A DNA stretch of 64,000 nt from Nonomuraea glycinis (lineage in GTDB: Bacteria > Actinomycetota > Actinomycetes > Streptosporangiales > Streptosporangiaceae): assembly GCF_014646515.1 (NCBI RefSeq), contig NZ_BMNK01000004.1, positions 52,719 through 116,718 of the forward strand. The letters run 5' to 3'. Below the pieces are notes generated by a model, which searched no databases, was not told where the DNA came from, and was given only the letters and a program-made list of their open reading frames with translations. Positions within the stretch are counted from its first letter, which is position 1. Every line of letters begins with the position of its first letter. The position numbers and the translations under genes were made by a program. Below are positions 8,486-17,198 of the stretch, one piece after another.

Positions 8486-9781
8486 ATGACTTATGTGATG
8501 AACCCAGATCGCCGTAGTCTCCGGGGCGGGCTGGCCGTGACGCTCGCCCTGCTCACGACCGTCTCCTGCGCGTCCGTACCGGCGTCCCGAGCAGCCGTCG
8601 CTGAGCCGGGGCCCTCGCGGAATCTGGGCGCCGAGCCGGGCCCCCAGCGCATCCCGAACGGCAAGCCCGGTCCTTCACGCGAGCCCGCCGGCACGCCGGC
8701 CGCCCGGAGCGTGACGCCGGCCCTGCCCGAGCCCACCGGCTCCAAGCCGGTCGGCGTCACGACCCTGCACCTGAAGGACACCTCCCGCACCGACCCGTGG
8801 GTTCCTTCCGTGAAGGCGCGGGAGCTGATGATCTCCCTGTGGTACCCCGCCACGGCACCGGGACGCCGGCGGGCCCGCTACATGACGCCGAAGGAGTCGG
8901 AGCTCCTGCTGAAGGACGGAGAGATCACCGGCGTGCCGTACGACGTGCTGAGCAAGACCCGCACCAACGCCTTCCAGGACGCCGAACCGGCGGGCCGCAA
9001 GCGCGGCCTGCCCCTGGTCGTGCTCTCCCCCGGCTTCACCAAACCCCGCAGCGAGCTCACCGCCCTGGCCGAAGAGCTGGCCAGCAAGGGCTACGTCGTG
9101 GCAGGGATCGATCACACGTACGAGAACGTCGCCATGACGTTCCCCGGCGGACGGGTCACCACCTGTGCCGCCTGCGAGATCGACCACGACCCGGCGTTCT
9201 GGACGAAGCTGTCGGCGGGCCGGGCGGCCGACGTCTCCTTCGTGCTCGACCAGCTCACGGCGCGGCGCCCGAACACGAAGGCCGCCACCCTGATCGACCC
9301 GTCCCGCATCGCGATGGCCGGCCAGTCGGTGGGCGGCGCGAGCACCATCGCCGCGATGGTCAAGGACACCCGGATCCGCGCCGGCGTCAACACGGACGGC
9401 ACCACGGACGGCTCGATCCCCGCCGGCGGACTGTCGCGACCCTTCATGTTCCTCGGCAAACCCGCCACGTACACCCCCGGATCGGGCAGGCCGGAAGCCG
9501 CCACCTGGGAGAATGACTGGAAGCTCCTGACCGGGTGGAAGCGCTGGCTGCTGCTCACCGGCGCGGTGCACCTGTCCTTCACCGACTACGGCACGCTGGT
9601 CGACCAGCTCGGCATCGACGTCGGCGCCGAGGTGGCCGGCGCCCGCTCGCTGGAGATCACCCGTAGATACGTCGGCGCCTTCTTCGACCTGCACCTGCGT
9701 GGCAAGCCGCAGCCCCTGCTGGACAAGCCGTCGGCCCGCTACCCGGAGATCACCTTCTGCACGGTGAAGACCTGCCGGTGA
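8486..9781 (+). CDS. Secreted lipoprotein alpha/beta hydrolase, PAF-acetylhydrolase-like
   Basis: The 431-residue protein begins with a lipoprotein signal: basic MNPDRRSLRGG, a hydrophobic run and the lipobox LTTVSC (Cys near residue 28). A repetitive Pro/Gly linker with GPSRN, GPQRI and GPSRE copies follows, then an alpha/beta hydrolase fold with the nucleophile elbow GQSVGGAS. LVVLSPGFTKPRSE and AGIDHTYENVA resemble plasma PAF-acetylhydrolase/cutinase-like esterases. AAGGAG is seven bases before the ATG. It is divergent from the kinase/regulator pair, which may control it. Confidence 0.88.
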   Translation: MTYVMNPDRRSLRGGLAVTLALLTTVSCASVPASRAAVAEPGPSRNLGAEPGPQRIPNGKPGPSREPAGTPAARSVTPALPEPTGSKPVGVTTLHLKDTSRTDPWVPSVKARELMISLWYPATAPGRRRARYMTPKESELLLKDGEITGVPYDVLSKTRTNAFQDAEPAGRKRGLPLVVLSPGFTKPRSELTALAEELASKGYVVAGIDHTYENVAMTFPGGRVTTCAACEIDHDPAFWTKLSAGRAADVSFVLDQLTARRPNTKAATLIDPSRIAMAGQSVGGASTIAAMVKDTRIRAGVNTDGTTDGSIPAGGLSRPFMFLGKPATYTPGSGRPEAATWENDWKLLTGWKRWLLLTGAVHLSFTDYGTLVDQLGIDVGAEVAGARSLEITRRYVGAFFDLHLRGKPQPLLDKPSARYPEITFCTVKTCR

Positions 9782-9794
9782 GCGGCTGAGGCCG

Positions 9795-9926
9795 TCAGGG
9801 AGACGGATCGGCCCTCGCCTCCCCCGTCTCCAGGTCGTACGGAATCGAAAGGTGCTGGTGGACCAGCACCCACGCGCCTGCCCCGCGCTCGAACACCCGC
9901 GTCCCCGACAATCGAAAGCGTCCCGA
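9795..9926 (-). pseudogene. C-terminal remnant of an NTF2/SnoaL-like protein
   Basis: Read on the minus strand, the last 40 codons before TGA at 9795 encode TRVFERGAGAWVLVHQHLSI and then PYDLETGEA, the closing strand of the SnoaL/DUF4440 NTF2-like fold. Upstream in this frame a TGA appears after only about 43 codons, so the first two-thirds of the protein are missing or frameshifted. It lies in the 328-base gap between the lipoprotein esterase and ureD. Confidence 0.55.
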
Positions 9927-10109
9927 TCACCCGCCCGAGCCGCCGCCGGCAGCTCCCCCCATCCCGCCCAACCGTCATCGCCGCCCTCTTCGATCCCGGA
10001 CCGGTCCGCCTGGGCGCCCAGTAGATCAAACGGGCGCCTGCGGGCGTACAGAGGGCGTTCGAGGGTCACGCTCGTTGATCTGCTTGTGGCCTTGGTATGT
10101 CGCGATTTT

Positions 10110-11012
10110 TCACGAACCATTGGCCTTTACATTGTAGATCATATGAGCGGCGTCGAGGAGACGGCGTAGCGCCAGGAGGTCCGGGGCGACGGCCGTCACC
10201 AGGATGGCGGGGCCGGTGAGCGGGGTCAGCACGGCCTCTCCCGCTCCCGGATCACCGCCGAACAGCCGGACGCCGGAGCGCTCCCCCGCCAAGGCCGGAT
10301 CGACGACGAGCAGTTGACCGACGGCTCGGTGACCACCGAGAACGGCGGGACCGTCCCAGGAAGCGGCGCCCGGACCGTACTCCGTCCGCTGGTCCAGCAG
10401 GAGGCGACCGTCGCGCCGGACGGTGAGACGACCGGTCAGCCGCCCCGGCGGCTCGTGGGCCCGCCCCAGGACCTGCTCCTCGCGCAGCACGAGCCGGGCG
10501 GTAGTGGCCAGATCGACGGCGCAGGTCTGGCGGAGGTTGCTGCGCGCGGCGGAGATCAGCGGCTTGGGCAGCCAGTGCAGCCGCGCCCCCTCCGCCACGG
10601 TCAACCGCACGTCGTAGGTGGCGTGCTCGCGGGTGGGGCCGCGCAGCGCGACGGTCGCGGCCGCCGAGGTGACGTGCAGGTGCGCCCCCTGCTCGGCGGT
10701 GACCTCGATCCGCAGCCGGTCTCCGCCGAGCGGGGCGCTCATCGCGCCCAGCACACACACCCGCGCCTGCCCTCCGTACGACCGGCTGCGGCGCAGCTCG
10801 AAAGGCCCGTCCCCGTCGAGAACGGGAAGCGCGGTGGCCCCGCCCACCGCGGTCGCCGTGATGCGCGCGGTGGCCCGCACACCAGGGCGCGTGGCCTCAT
10901 GACCTGACCCGGTGGCCTCATGACCTGACCCGGTGGCCTCATGACCGCACCGGGCGGGCTCGTGACCCGGCCCGGTGGGCTCATGACCTGACCGGGTGGC
11001 TGCGACGGTCAT
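10110..11012 (-). CDS. ureD: Urease accessory protein UreD with His-Glu repeat extension
   Basis: The 300-residue protein carries the UreD signatures [23 protein letters not shown], with the central beta-helix segments [20 protein letters not shown] and the late [12 protein letters not shown]. UreD scaffolds the UreDFG complex that delivers nickel to apo-urease. The ATG at 11012 overlaps the ureG stop (ATGA). Residues 7-41 are five 7-residue repeats each holding Gly-His-Glu, which ordinary UreD lacks. The C-terminus ends in an odd [11 protein letters not shown] tail encoded by AT-rich DNA after the natural-looking LRRLLDAA, which suggests a junction. Confidence 0.9.
   Translation of the reverse strand: MTVAATRSGHEPTGPGHEPARCGHEATGSGHEATGSGHEATRPGVRATARITATAVGGATALPVLDGDGPFELRRSRSYGGQARVCVLGAMSAPLGGDRLRIEVTAEQGAHLHVTSAAATVALRGPTREHATYDVRLTVAEGARLHWLPKPLISAARSNLRQTCAVDLATTARLVLREEQVLGRAHEPPGRLTGRLTVRRDGRLLLDQRTEYGPGAASWDGPAVLGGHRAVGQLLVVDPALAGERSGVRLFGGDPGAGEAVLTPLTGPAILVTAVAPDLLALRRLLDAAHMIYNVKANGS
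10124..10141. promoter_or_regulatory. CCTTTACA-TT-GTAGATCA motif, first copy
   Basis: It overlaps the last codons of ureD inside an AT-rich patch and differs at only two central positions from the element at 63495-63512. TACATTGTA resembles a BlaI/CopY-type operator core. No blaI gene is in the window. Confidence 0.45.
10890..10994 (-). repeat. Five 21-bp repeats encoding Gly-His-Glu heptads in UreD
   Basis: The DNA repeats with period 21, the two middle-left copies being almost identical (tcatgacctgacccggtggc). Each unit encodes a heptad of the form x-x-G-H-E-P/A-T/A. The period keeps the reading frame. Confidence 0.9.
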
Positions 11013-11689
11013 GCGGTGCCTGCGGCCCAGGCGGCGAGGCGCTCGCCGACCCAGTCCGCCACCGGCATGACGCCGCCCTCGGACTTCAGCGCGGTGAAGA
11101 CCACCGGGAGGCCGCCACGCTGGTCCTCGGCGTCGCGGGCCATCCTCGCCAGGTCGACGCCCACGTGCGGGGCGAGGTCGGTCTTGTTGATGACGAGCAG
11201 GTCGGCGGTGGTGATGCCGGGACCGCCCTTGCGCGGGATGTCGTCCCCGCCCGCGACGTCGATGACGAAGATCTGGACGTCGACGAGCCCCTTGGAGAAC
11301 GTCGCGGTCAGGTTGTCGCCGCCCGATTCGACCAGGATCAGGTCGAGCGGGCCGACCTGATCCTCCAGGTCCTCGACGGCTTCGAGGTTGGCGGAGATGT
11401 CGTCGCGGATGGCGGTGTGCGGGCACGCCCCCGTCTCGACCGCCTGGATGCGCTCGGCGGGCAGGACGGCCTCGCGGAGCAGGAACTCGGCGTCCTCGCA
11501 GGTGTAGATGTCGTTGGTGACGACGGCGATGGACAGGTCGTCGCGCAACGTCCGGCACAGGGCCGCGACCGTGGCCGTCTTGCCGGAGCCGACCGGCCCG
11601 CCGAGGCCGATGCGCAGGGCACGGCGACGGCCGTCGGGACGTTCGAGGTCGGCGGGGCCGGCAAAGGCGTCCGCGTGGTGCAGGTGCAT
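11009..11689 (-). CDS. ureG: Urease accessory GTPase UreG
   Basis: The 226-residue protein has the P-loop [11 protein letters not shown] near residue 31, [13 protein letters not shown], the nickel-binding region [13 protein letters not shown] (Cys-Pro-His), [12 protein letters not shown] and the [11 protein letters not shown]4 motif of UreG. GTP hydrolysis drives nickel insertion into urease. The short histidine-containing start MHLHHAD is common in actinomycete UreG. CGGAG stands before the ATG at 11689. The longer upstream reading frame is merely the 14-bp repeat array read through. Confidence 0.95.
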   Translation of the reverse strand: MHLHHADAFAGPADLERPDGRRRALRIGLGGPVGSGKTATVAALCRTLRDDLSIAVVTNDIYTCEDAEFLLREAVLPAERIQAVETGACPHTAIRDDISANLEAVEDLEDQVGPLDLILVESGGDNLTATFSKGLVDVQIFVIDVAGGDDIPRKGGPGITTADLLVINKTDLAPHVGVDLARMARDAEDQRGGLPVVFTALKSEGGVMPVADWVGERLAAWAAGTA

Positions 11690-11702
11690 GGCTGCTCCGA
11701 TG

Positions 11703-11839
11703 GGGTGAACGACTGAGGGTGAACGACTGAGGGTGAACGACTGAGGGTGAACGACTGAGGGTGAACGACTGAGGGTGAACGACTGAGGGTGAACGACTGA
11801 GGGTGAACGACTGAGGGTGAACGACTGAGGGTGAACGAC
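11703..11839 (-). repeat. 14-bp minisatellite between ureF and ureG
   Basis: Nine perfect copies of gggtgaacgactga (plus strand), from 11703 to 11828, are followed by an 11-base partial copy. The array fills most of the 178-base space between the ureF stop and the ureG start. The 14-base period is not a multiple of three, so it is not constrained as coding. It ends 13 bases from the ureG start codon, just outside the ribosome binding site. Confidence 0.97.
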
Positions 11840-11867
11840 GGGCATTGGACGACGAGGAGGGGAACGG

Positions 11868-12641
11868 CTAGGAGGCGAACAGGCGTGCCGGACGGGCGGC
11901 GTGGCGCTCGGCGGCGATGTCGAGCAGTGGTGCCGAGGCCGCGGGCAATGCGTCGACGCCCTCGGCGAAGACCCGTGAGGCGCATGCGGCGCCCCGCTCC
12001 GCGACGTCGTCGAGGTCAGTGGTGAGGCGGGCAAGGACGCCGGTGGCGTCGAACGGGTTGAGGCCCAGCAGGCGGACGGTGGCGGTGGCCGGCCCGCTGA
12101 CGGACTCGTACGCCGCCACGTACGCGATCTCCAGCGGGGTGAGGCCCGCCGATCGGGCGGTGAGGCCGAGGACGACGGGCTGGTGCGCGCCGCGCGGCCG
12201 GGCGGCGGCGAGCTCGTCGAGCTCGGCCGAGGGCCAGGTGGCGCGGGCGGCCCGCATCAGCTGACGGCCCAGCCGGCGCGCGGTGTGCCGCAGGGCGGGG
12301 GCGGGGGTGCGGGCGTCGGCGGCCTCGTCCAGCAGCAGCGGGTCGTATCCGGCGGCGGCCGCGGCGGCGAAACCCGCCGCGACCAGCCCGCTGGTGTGCA
12401 GCCGGCCGCGACAGAACTCCGCCAGGCTCGCGACGTCGTGCACGCGACCCGCCGTGACGGCCGCCTCCGCCCCACCGGAATGGGCGTGCCCACCAGCGGG
12501 AAAGCGGCCATCGGCCAGGACGAACAGCGCGCCACCGGTCAACCGGCCCATCTGACTCATCCGCCCACCCGACCCGCCCGACCTATCCGGCCCACCGGGC
12601 TTACCCGGCTCACTTGGCCTATCCGGCCCATCCCGGCTCAT
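11868..12641 (-). CDS. ureF: Urease accessory protein UreF
   Basis: UreF features are [25 protein letters not shown] at the start of the conserved core, then [14 protein letters not shown] and the C-terminal [18 protein letters not shown]. It forms the UreDFG GTPase-regulating complex. The 257-residue call starts at the ATG whose A/G junction with the ureC stop is TGATG. This gives a 27-residue Pro/Gly/Asp/Ser extension built of loose repeats before the second ATG ([12 protein letters not shown]), which may be the real start. It is the third gene of the operon. Confidence 0.92.
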   Translation of the reverse strand: MSRDGPDRPSEPGKPGGPDRSGGSGGRMSQMGRLTGGALFVLADGRFPAGGHAHSGGAEAAVTAGRVHDVASLAEFCRGRLHTSGLVAAGFAAAAAAGYDPLLLDEAADARTPAPALRHTARRLGRQLMRAARATWPSAELDELAAARPRGAHQPVVLGLTARSAGLTPLEIAYVAAYESVSGPATATVRLLGLNPFDATGVLARLTTDLDDVAERGAACASRVFAEGVDALPAASAPLLDIAAERHAARPARLFAS

Positions 12642-14425
12642 CAGAAGAGGAAGTAGCGCTGGGCCATGGGGAGTTCGGTGGCGTAGGAGCGTTCGACGAG
12701 TTGGTCGTCGATCTCCGTCCGGACGTCCTTGGCCGTCGCTCCGCCGATCAGCACCGTGAACGTGTCGGGGTCGATGTCCACGTCGGGGGTCGCGCTGTTC
12801 TCCCGCATGTCCGCCTTACGCACCTCCCGAGTACTGCGTACGGGCCTGAACTGCTTGTCCAGTTTGAGCCGTTCGGGCAGGCCGCCGTCGATGGCCCGCT
12901 GGGTCACGAAGTTGACCGAGTTCGCGCGCGGAGCCCGGCCGGTCGCGCCGAAGACGGCACGGGGCAGGACCGGCTGCGGGGTCGGGATGGAGGCGTTGGC
13001 GTCGCCCACCTGCGCGTAGGCGAGCTGGCCGCCCTTGATGACCCGATGCGGCTTGATGCCGAAGAACTTCGGCTCCCAGAGCACCAGGTCGGCGAGCTTG
13101 CCCGGTTCGATCGAGCCGACCTCGTGGTCGATGCCCTGCGCGAGAGCCGGATTGATGGTGTATTTCGCGACATAGCGGCGGGCGCGATGGTTGTCGGCCC
13201 CGTCGTCACCGTCCAGGAAGCCCCGCCGGGCCTTCATGACGTGCGCGGTCTGCCACGTCCGCATGATCATCTCCCCGATGCGGCCCATGGCCTGCGCGTC
13301 CGACGACATGATGGAGATCGCGCCGAGATCGTGCAGGATGTCCTCGGCGGCCATCGTGGAGGGCCGGATCCGCGAGTCCGCGAAGGCCCGGTCCTCCTCC
13401 ACCAGCGGATTCAGGTGATGGCAGACCATCACCATGTCGATGTGCTCCTTGACGGTGTTGTAGGTGAACGGCCGGGTCGGATTGGTAGAGGCGGGCAGTA
13501 CGTTCGGCCGGCTCACGATGGTGATCATGTCGGGGGCGTGGCCGCCGCCGGCCCCCTCGACGTGGAAGACGTGGATGGGGTGGTCGCCGATGGCATCGAT
13601 GGTGTCAGCGACCACACCCGCCTCGTTCAGCGAGTCGGCGTGCAGGGCGAGCTGGACGCCCGTCTCCTGGCACACCTCCAGGCACCTGCGCAGGACGGCG
13701 GGGGTCGCCCCCCAGTCCTCATGGATCTTGAAGCCCAGGACGCCCGCGTCCACCTGGTCGACCAGCGATTGTCTGGACATGGTGCTGCCCTTGCCGAACA
13801 GCCCGATGTTGACCGGGAAGGAGTCCAGCGCCTCGAACATCCGGTCGATGTGCCAGGTGCCGGGCGTGACGGTGGTGGCGGTGCTGCCCTCCGCCGGGCC
13901 CGTGCCGCCCCCGATGAGGGTGGTGACGCCGGCGGCGAGCGCCTCGTGGAGCTGCTCGGGGCAGATGAAGTGGACGTGGGTGTCGACCCCGCCCGCCGTG
14001 AGGATCTTGCCGTTGCCCGCGATGACCTCGGTCTCCGGACCGATGAGGAAGTCGGTGGCCAGCTCGTGGCCGTCGTGGATCGGGTCCATGGTCTCGTCGT
14101 TGTACGCCTTGCCGAGCGCGGTGATCCGGCCGTCGCGGATGGCGACGTCGGCCTTGACGACACCCCAGTGATCGAGGATGACGGCGCCGGTGATGACCGT
14201 GTCCGGCGGCTCCCCCTCGGAGTCGCGCGGCGCGCAGGACTGGCCCATCGACTCGCGGATCACCTTGCCGCCGCCGAAGACGACCTCGTTCCCGCTGCGT
14301 CCTGGGCCACCGGACCAGTCGTCGCAGATCTCGATCCGCAGGTTGGTGTCCGCCAAGCGAATGCGGTCACCGGTCGTCGGGCCGAACCGGTCGGCGTAGT
14401 CGGCGCGGGACAGCGGCTCAGCCAT
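12641..14425 (-). CDS. ureC: Urease subunit alpha
   Basis: The 594-residue catalytic subunit hydrolyses urea to ammonia and carbamate. Nickel ligands are visible: His150 and His152 ([12 protein letters not shown]), the carbamylated Lys233 ([10 protein letters not shown]), His262 ([10 protein letters not shown]), His288 ([12 protein letters not shown]) and Asp376 (SSDAQAMGR). The flap histidine is His336 (VCHHLNP). It is slightly longer than the usual 570 residues, mainly through an insertion near residues 106-130. ATG at 14425 overlaps the ureAB stop by eight bases. Confidence 0.97.
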   Translation of the reverse strand: MAEPLSRADYADRFGPTTGDRIRLADTNLRIEICDDWSGGPGRSGNEVVFGGGKVIRESMGQSCAPRDSEGEPPDTVITGAVILDHWGVVKADVAIRDGRITALGKAYNDETMDPIHDGHELATDFLIGPETEVIAGNGKILTAGGVDTHVHFICPEQLHEALAAGVTTLIGGGTGPAEGSTATTVTPGTWHIDRMFEALDSFPVNIGLFGKGSTMSRQSLVDQVDAGVLGFKIHEDWGATPAVLRRCLEVCQETGVQLALHADSLNEAGVVADTIDAIGDHPIHVFHVEGAGGGHAPDMITIVSRPNVLPASTNPTRPFTYNTVKEHIDMVMVCHHLNPLVEEDRAFADSRIRPSTMAAEDILHDLGAISIMSSDAQAMGRIGEMIMRTWQTAHVMKARRGFLDGDDGADNHRARRYVAKYTINPALAQGIDHEVGSIEPGKLADLVLWEPKFFGIKPHRVIKGGQLAYAQVGDANASIPTPQPVLPRAVFGATGRAPRANSVNFVTQRAIDGGLPERLKLDKQFRPVRSTREVRKADMRENSATPDVDIDPDTFTVLIGGATAKDVRTEIDDQLVERSYATELPMAQRYFLF

Positions 14426-15056
14426 CGAGGTGACCTCCGACCTCGCCGCGCAGGCCCGCGACGATCCGCTTGCCCTCGATGGGCACCAGCTCCGCCTCAC
14501 GCGGGCAACCGGGCTCGAACCGCATGGAGCTGCCGGCCGGGATGTGCAGGCGCTTGCCGTACGCGTCCGCCCGGGTGAAGGTGAGACCGGGGTTGGCCTC
14601 GTAGAAGTGGTAGTGGGAGCCGACCTGGACGGGCCGGTCACCGTCGTTGACGACCGTGACGGTCGTGATCTCCCGACCCACGTTGAAGTGCACGGGCTCG
14701 GCCTGCTCGGGATGCTCGACCTTCCCCGGGCTGACCCGCACCTCCTCCCCCGCCTCCGGGAACGGGTCGTGCACGGTGACCAGCTTGGTGCCGTCGCGGA
14801 AGGTCGCCTCGACCTGCACGTCGGGGATCATCTCCGGGACGCCCTCCATGACCTCGTCGCGGGTGAGCACCTTCCGCCCGGAGGCCATGAGCTCGGCGAC
14901 GGTCTGACCGTCCCGTGCTCCTTCGAGCACGTGTACGGTCAGCAGCGCGACCGCCTCCGGATAGTTGAGCAGCACCCCCCGCGCCCGGCGCTTCTCGGCC
15001 ACCTCCGCGGCCACATGGATCATCAGCCGTTCCTGCTCATGTGGAGTCAGATGCAT
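14418..15056 (-). CDS. ureAB: Urease gamma-beta fusion subunit (UreAB)
   Basis: Residues 1-100 match urease gamma ([64 protein letters not shown]) and residues 105-212 match beta ([37 protein letters not shown]). The two are joined by a short charged linker, a fusion known from several bacteria. It is the first gene of the ureAB-C-F-G-D operon, with AAGGTGAG upstream. A GTG nine bases earlier (15065) is an alternative start. Confidence 0.94.
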   Translation of the reverse strand: MHLTPHEQERLMIHVAAEVAEKRRARGVLLNYPEAVALLTVHVLEGARDGQTVAELMASGRKVLTRDEVMEGVPEMIPDVQVEATFRDGTKLVTVHDPFPEAGEEVRVSPGKVEHPEQAEPVHFNVGREITTVTVVNDGDRPVQVGSHYHFYEANPGLTFTRADAYGKRLHIPAGSSMRFEPGCPREAELVPIEGKRIVAGLRGEVGGHLDG

Positions 15057-15132
15057 CTCCGCCACCTCACCTTCCGTCGGCTCTGCTCACTGAACGTAAG
15101 CGTGCGACCACCCAATGTGACGTGGCGTGACA

Positions 15133-15148
15133 GTGAGGTGTCCCTCAC
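15133..15148. promoter_or_regulatory. Palindrome upstream of the urease operon
   Basis: Perfect arms GTGAGG and CCTCAC flank TGTC, about 77 bases before ureAB, next to GTGAC repeats at 15118-15131. Placement fits an operator for the urease operon. GlnR commonly controls actinomycete urease, but the bases do not match its GTnAC-n6-GaAAC consensus well, so the regulator is left open. Confidence 0.35.
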
Positions 15149-15168
15149 CGGGAGGAAGCGGCGATCGA

Positions 15169-16023
15169 TCAGGCGCTTGGCTCGGTGACCTTCAAGAACG
15201 CCGCCGTCGTGGCCACGAACCGGTCGGCGTCGTCGAGCCACGGATAGTGGCCTGCCCCCGGCTGCACCACGAGCTCGGCGGCCGGGAACAGCCCGGCGAA
15301 CTCGGCCACGACGCCCGGGATCGAGTTCATGTCCACCTCTCCGGCCAGCAGCAGCACCGGCGCGTCGAAGGTGGCGAGCGCCGCGCGGGTGGCGGCCGGG
15401 TCGAAGGCGCCCTCGGCGCCGAAGGCGGCCGCCGCCTCGTCGTTCCGCCGGCCGTCCTGGGCCGCCAGATGGGCTCGGGCCGCCGCGTCCCATCGGCCGT
15501 AGAAGAACGGGTCGACGGCCGCCCAGCTGTCGCCGGTGGCGTTGCCGGCCACGATGTCCTCCAGAGCCGCGAAGGCCGGCGCGAACCAGGGCTCGTCCGC
15601 GCGGAGCCGCGCGAGCTCCAGCCGTGCCTGCCCGGTGGCGTCGATGCCGACGGCCCTGGTGCTCGGCGTGATCAGCGCGAGCCTGCCGACCCGTTCCGGG
15701 TGCCGGGCCGCGTACAGCGTCGCGAGGTTCGCGCCCGCGCAGTGCGCGAGCAGGTCGACCCGCTCCAGGCCCAGCTCCTCGCGCAGCGCTTCGACGTCAT
15801 CGACGAGCCGGTCACAGCGGTAGGAGGCGGCGTCCCGCGGGATCGCCGACCGCCCGGTGCCCCGGGGGTCGAGCATGATCAGCCGCCGGTGCGCCGGCAG
15901 GCCGCCGAGCTCGCCGAGGTATTCGGTGTCCTGCATGCCGCCCGGCAGGCAGATCACCGGGTCCCCCTCTCCGGACACGTGATAGGCGAGGTTGGTCCCG
16001 TCGAATGCGGCGAAAGTGGGCAT
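15169..16023 (-). CDS. Alpha/beta hydrolase
   Basis: The 284-residue protein begins MPTFAAFDGTNLAYHVSGEGDP and has the oxyanion region CLPGG, the DPRGTGRS motif and the nucleophile elbow AHCAGAN, in which the nucleophile position holds Cys rather than the usual Ser of GxSxG. The acid and base lie in LLLAGEVDMNSIPG and PGAGHYPW. Architecture matches the proline iminopeptidase/epoxide hydrolase-like superfamily without a specific substrate. No strong ribosome site precedes the ATG. Confidence 0.85.
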   Translation of the reverse strand: MPTFAAFDGTNLAYHVSGEGDPVICLPGGMQDTEYLGELGGLPAHRRLIMLDPRGTGRSAIPRDAASYRCDRLVDDVEALREELGLERVDLLAHCAGANLATLYAARHPERVGRLALITPSTRAVGIDATGQARLELARLRADEPWFAPAFAALEDIVAGNATGDSWAAVDPFFYGRWDAAARAHLAAQDGRRNDEAAAAFGAEGAFDPAATRAALATFDAPVLLLAGEVDMNSIPGVVAEFAGLFPAAELVVQPGAGHYPWLDDADRFVATTAAFLKVTEPSA

Positions 16024-16081
16024 AGCGGGACATCATGGCAGCCGTGCCCCGGCTACGGCAACCGACTTTTCACCACACCCC

Positions 16082-17086
16082 TCACGCCCGGCCGATGACC
16101 TGTCCCTCGCCGAACACCCAGGGATCCGCCTCGCACTCGGCGATGAAATCGGCCGGGAAGCCCACCGCGAACTCCGTCGCCCCTTCCAGTTCCCCGATCG
16201 CCTCCTCGGGCAGCACCACGTCGACCGACCCCAGGTTGTCCCTCACCTGCTCGACGCTGCTGGCGCCGATGATCGGATGCACGCCGCCGTACCGGGCACG
16301 GGTCCACGCGAGCGCCACCTGGGCCGCGCTGACGCCCAGCTCGTCGGCGACCTTCCGCACGGCCCGCGCCACCGCGTGATCCCGCTCGGTGAGGGAGCCC
16401 GGATCGACCCGGGTCGGCCCCTCGACGCCACCCGGCACGGTGAACTTCGCCGACAGCACCCCACCGGCCAGCGGCCCCCAGGCGGCCACGCTCATCCCGA
16501 ACGCCTCCGCCATCGGCAGCAGCTCCCGCTCGGCGTCCCGCTTGAGCAGGTTGTACGGCACCTGCACCCCGGCGAACGGCGTCCAGTCCCGCCACTCCGC
16601 CAGCGTGTTGGCCCGGCTCACCAGCCAGGCCGGCGCGTCGGAGATGCCCACGTAGAGGATCTTCCCGGCCCGGACCGCGTCGTCCAGCGCCCGCATCGTC
16701 TCCTCCACCGGCGTGTGGCGATCCCATAGATGCACCCAGAACAGGTCGAGGTAGTCGGTACGCAGCCGTCTCAGACTGCGCTCCAGCGACAGCGTGAGAT
16801 TCTTGCGGTGGTTGCCGGCGGCGTTCGGGTCGCCGCCGTCACGGGAGAGCGTGTACTTGGTGGCGACGACGAACCGGTCCCTGCGGCCCTCCAGGAGCTC
16901 GCCGAGGACGCTCTCGCTCTCGCCGTACGCCGACGCCGTGTCGATGACGTTGCCACCGGCGCCGGCGTAGGCGTCGAGCATGGCGCGATACCTCGGCAGC
17001 GCGTCCCCTCGCTCGTAGAAGGACATCGCGCCGAAGAACAGTTCGGACACCCGCAGCCCGGTACGGCCCAGCAGTCGACAACGCAA
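16082..17086 (-). CDS. Aldo/keto reductase
   Basis: The 334-residue TIM-barrel oxidoreductase carries the AKR tetrad: Asp49 and Tyr54 in NVIDTASAYGESE, Lys77 in VVATKYTL and His119 in LDLFWVHLWD. GASSVEQVRDNL supplies the NADPH phosphate site. The start chosen is TTG at 17086, preceded by AAGGGAG with a five-base spacer; a longer in-frame stretch upstream has no homology. It is divergent from an XRE-family regulator that probably controls it. Confidence 0.93.
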   Translation of the reverse strand: MRCRLLGRTGLRVSELFFGAMSFYERGDALPRYRAMLDAYAGAGGNVIDTASAYGESESVLGELLEGRRDRFVVATKYTLSRDGGDPNAAGNHRKNLTLSLERSLRRLRTDYLDLFWVHLWDRHTPVEETMRALDDAVRAGKILYVGISDAPAWLVSRANTLAEWRDWTPFAGVQVPYNLLKRDAERELLPMAEAFGMSVAAWGPLAGGVLSAKFTVPGGVEGPTRVDPGSLTERDHAVARAVRKVADELGVSAAQVALAWTRARYGGVHPIIGASSVEQVRDNLGSVDVVLPEEAIGELEGATEFAVGFPADFIAECEADPWVFGEGQVIGRA

Positions 17087-17198
17087 GAAATCTCCCTTGA
17101 TCGGACTTTCATCGAGCCTGCCCGGCCTGGCCACTCCTGGGGAGACCGCCGTGAGACCAGCCCTGCCAGGGCCACGCTGCGCCGATAAACTCCCGGGC

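Noticed and set aside
11703..11839. CRISPR-like array
   Set aside because: The 14-bp copies are head-to-tail with no spacers, and no cas gene is near.
11690..12034. N-terminal extension of UreG through the repeat array
   Set aside because: The frame reads the 14-bp repeat as [11 protein letters not shown] copies and overlaps ureF; the ATG at 11689 has a proper ribosome site and begins the normal UreG sequence.
12614..14578. A 654-codon plus-strand frame opposite ureC
   Set aside because: UreC is unmistakable on the other strand with all nickel ligands; the opposite frame shows only GC-driven composition.
15118..15148. GlnR box upstream of urease
   Set aside because: GTCAC repeats are present, but the second half-sites do not fit GaAAC at six-base spacing; only the simple palindrome was kept at low confidence.
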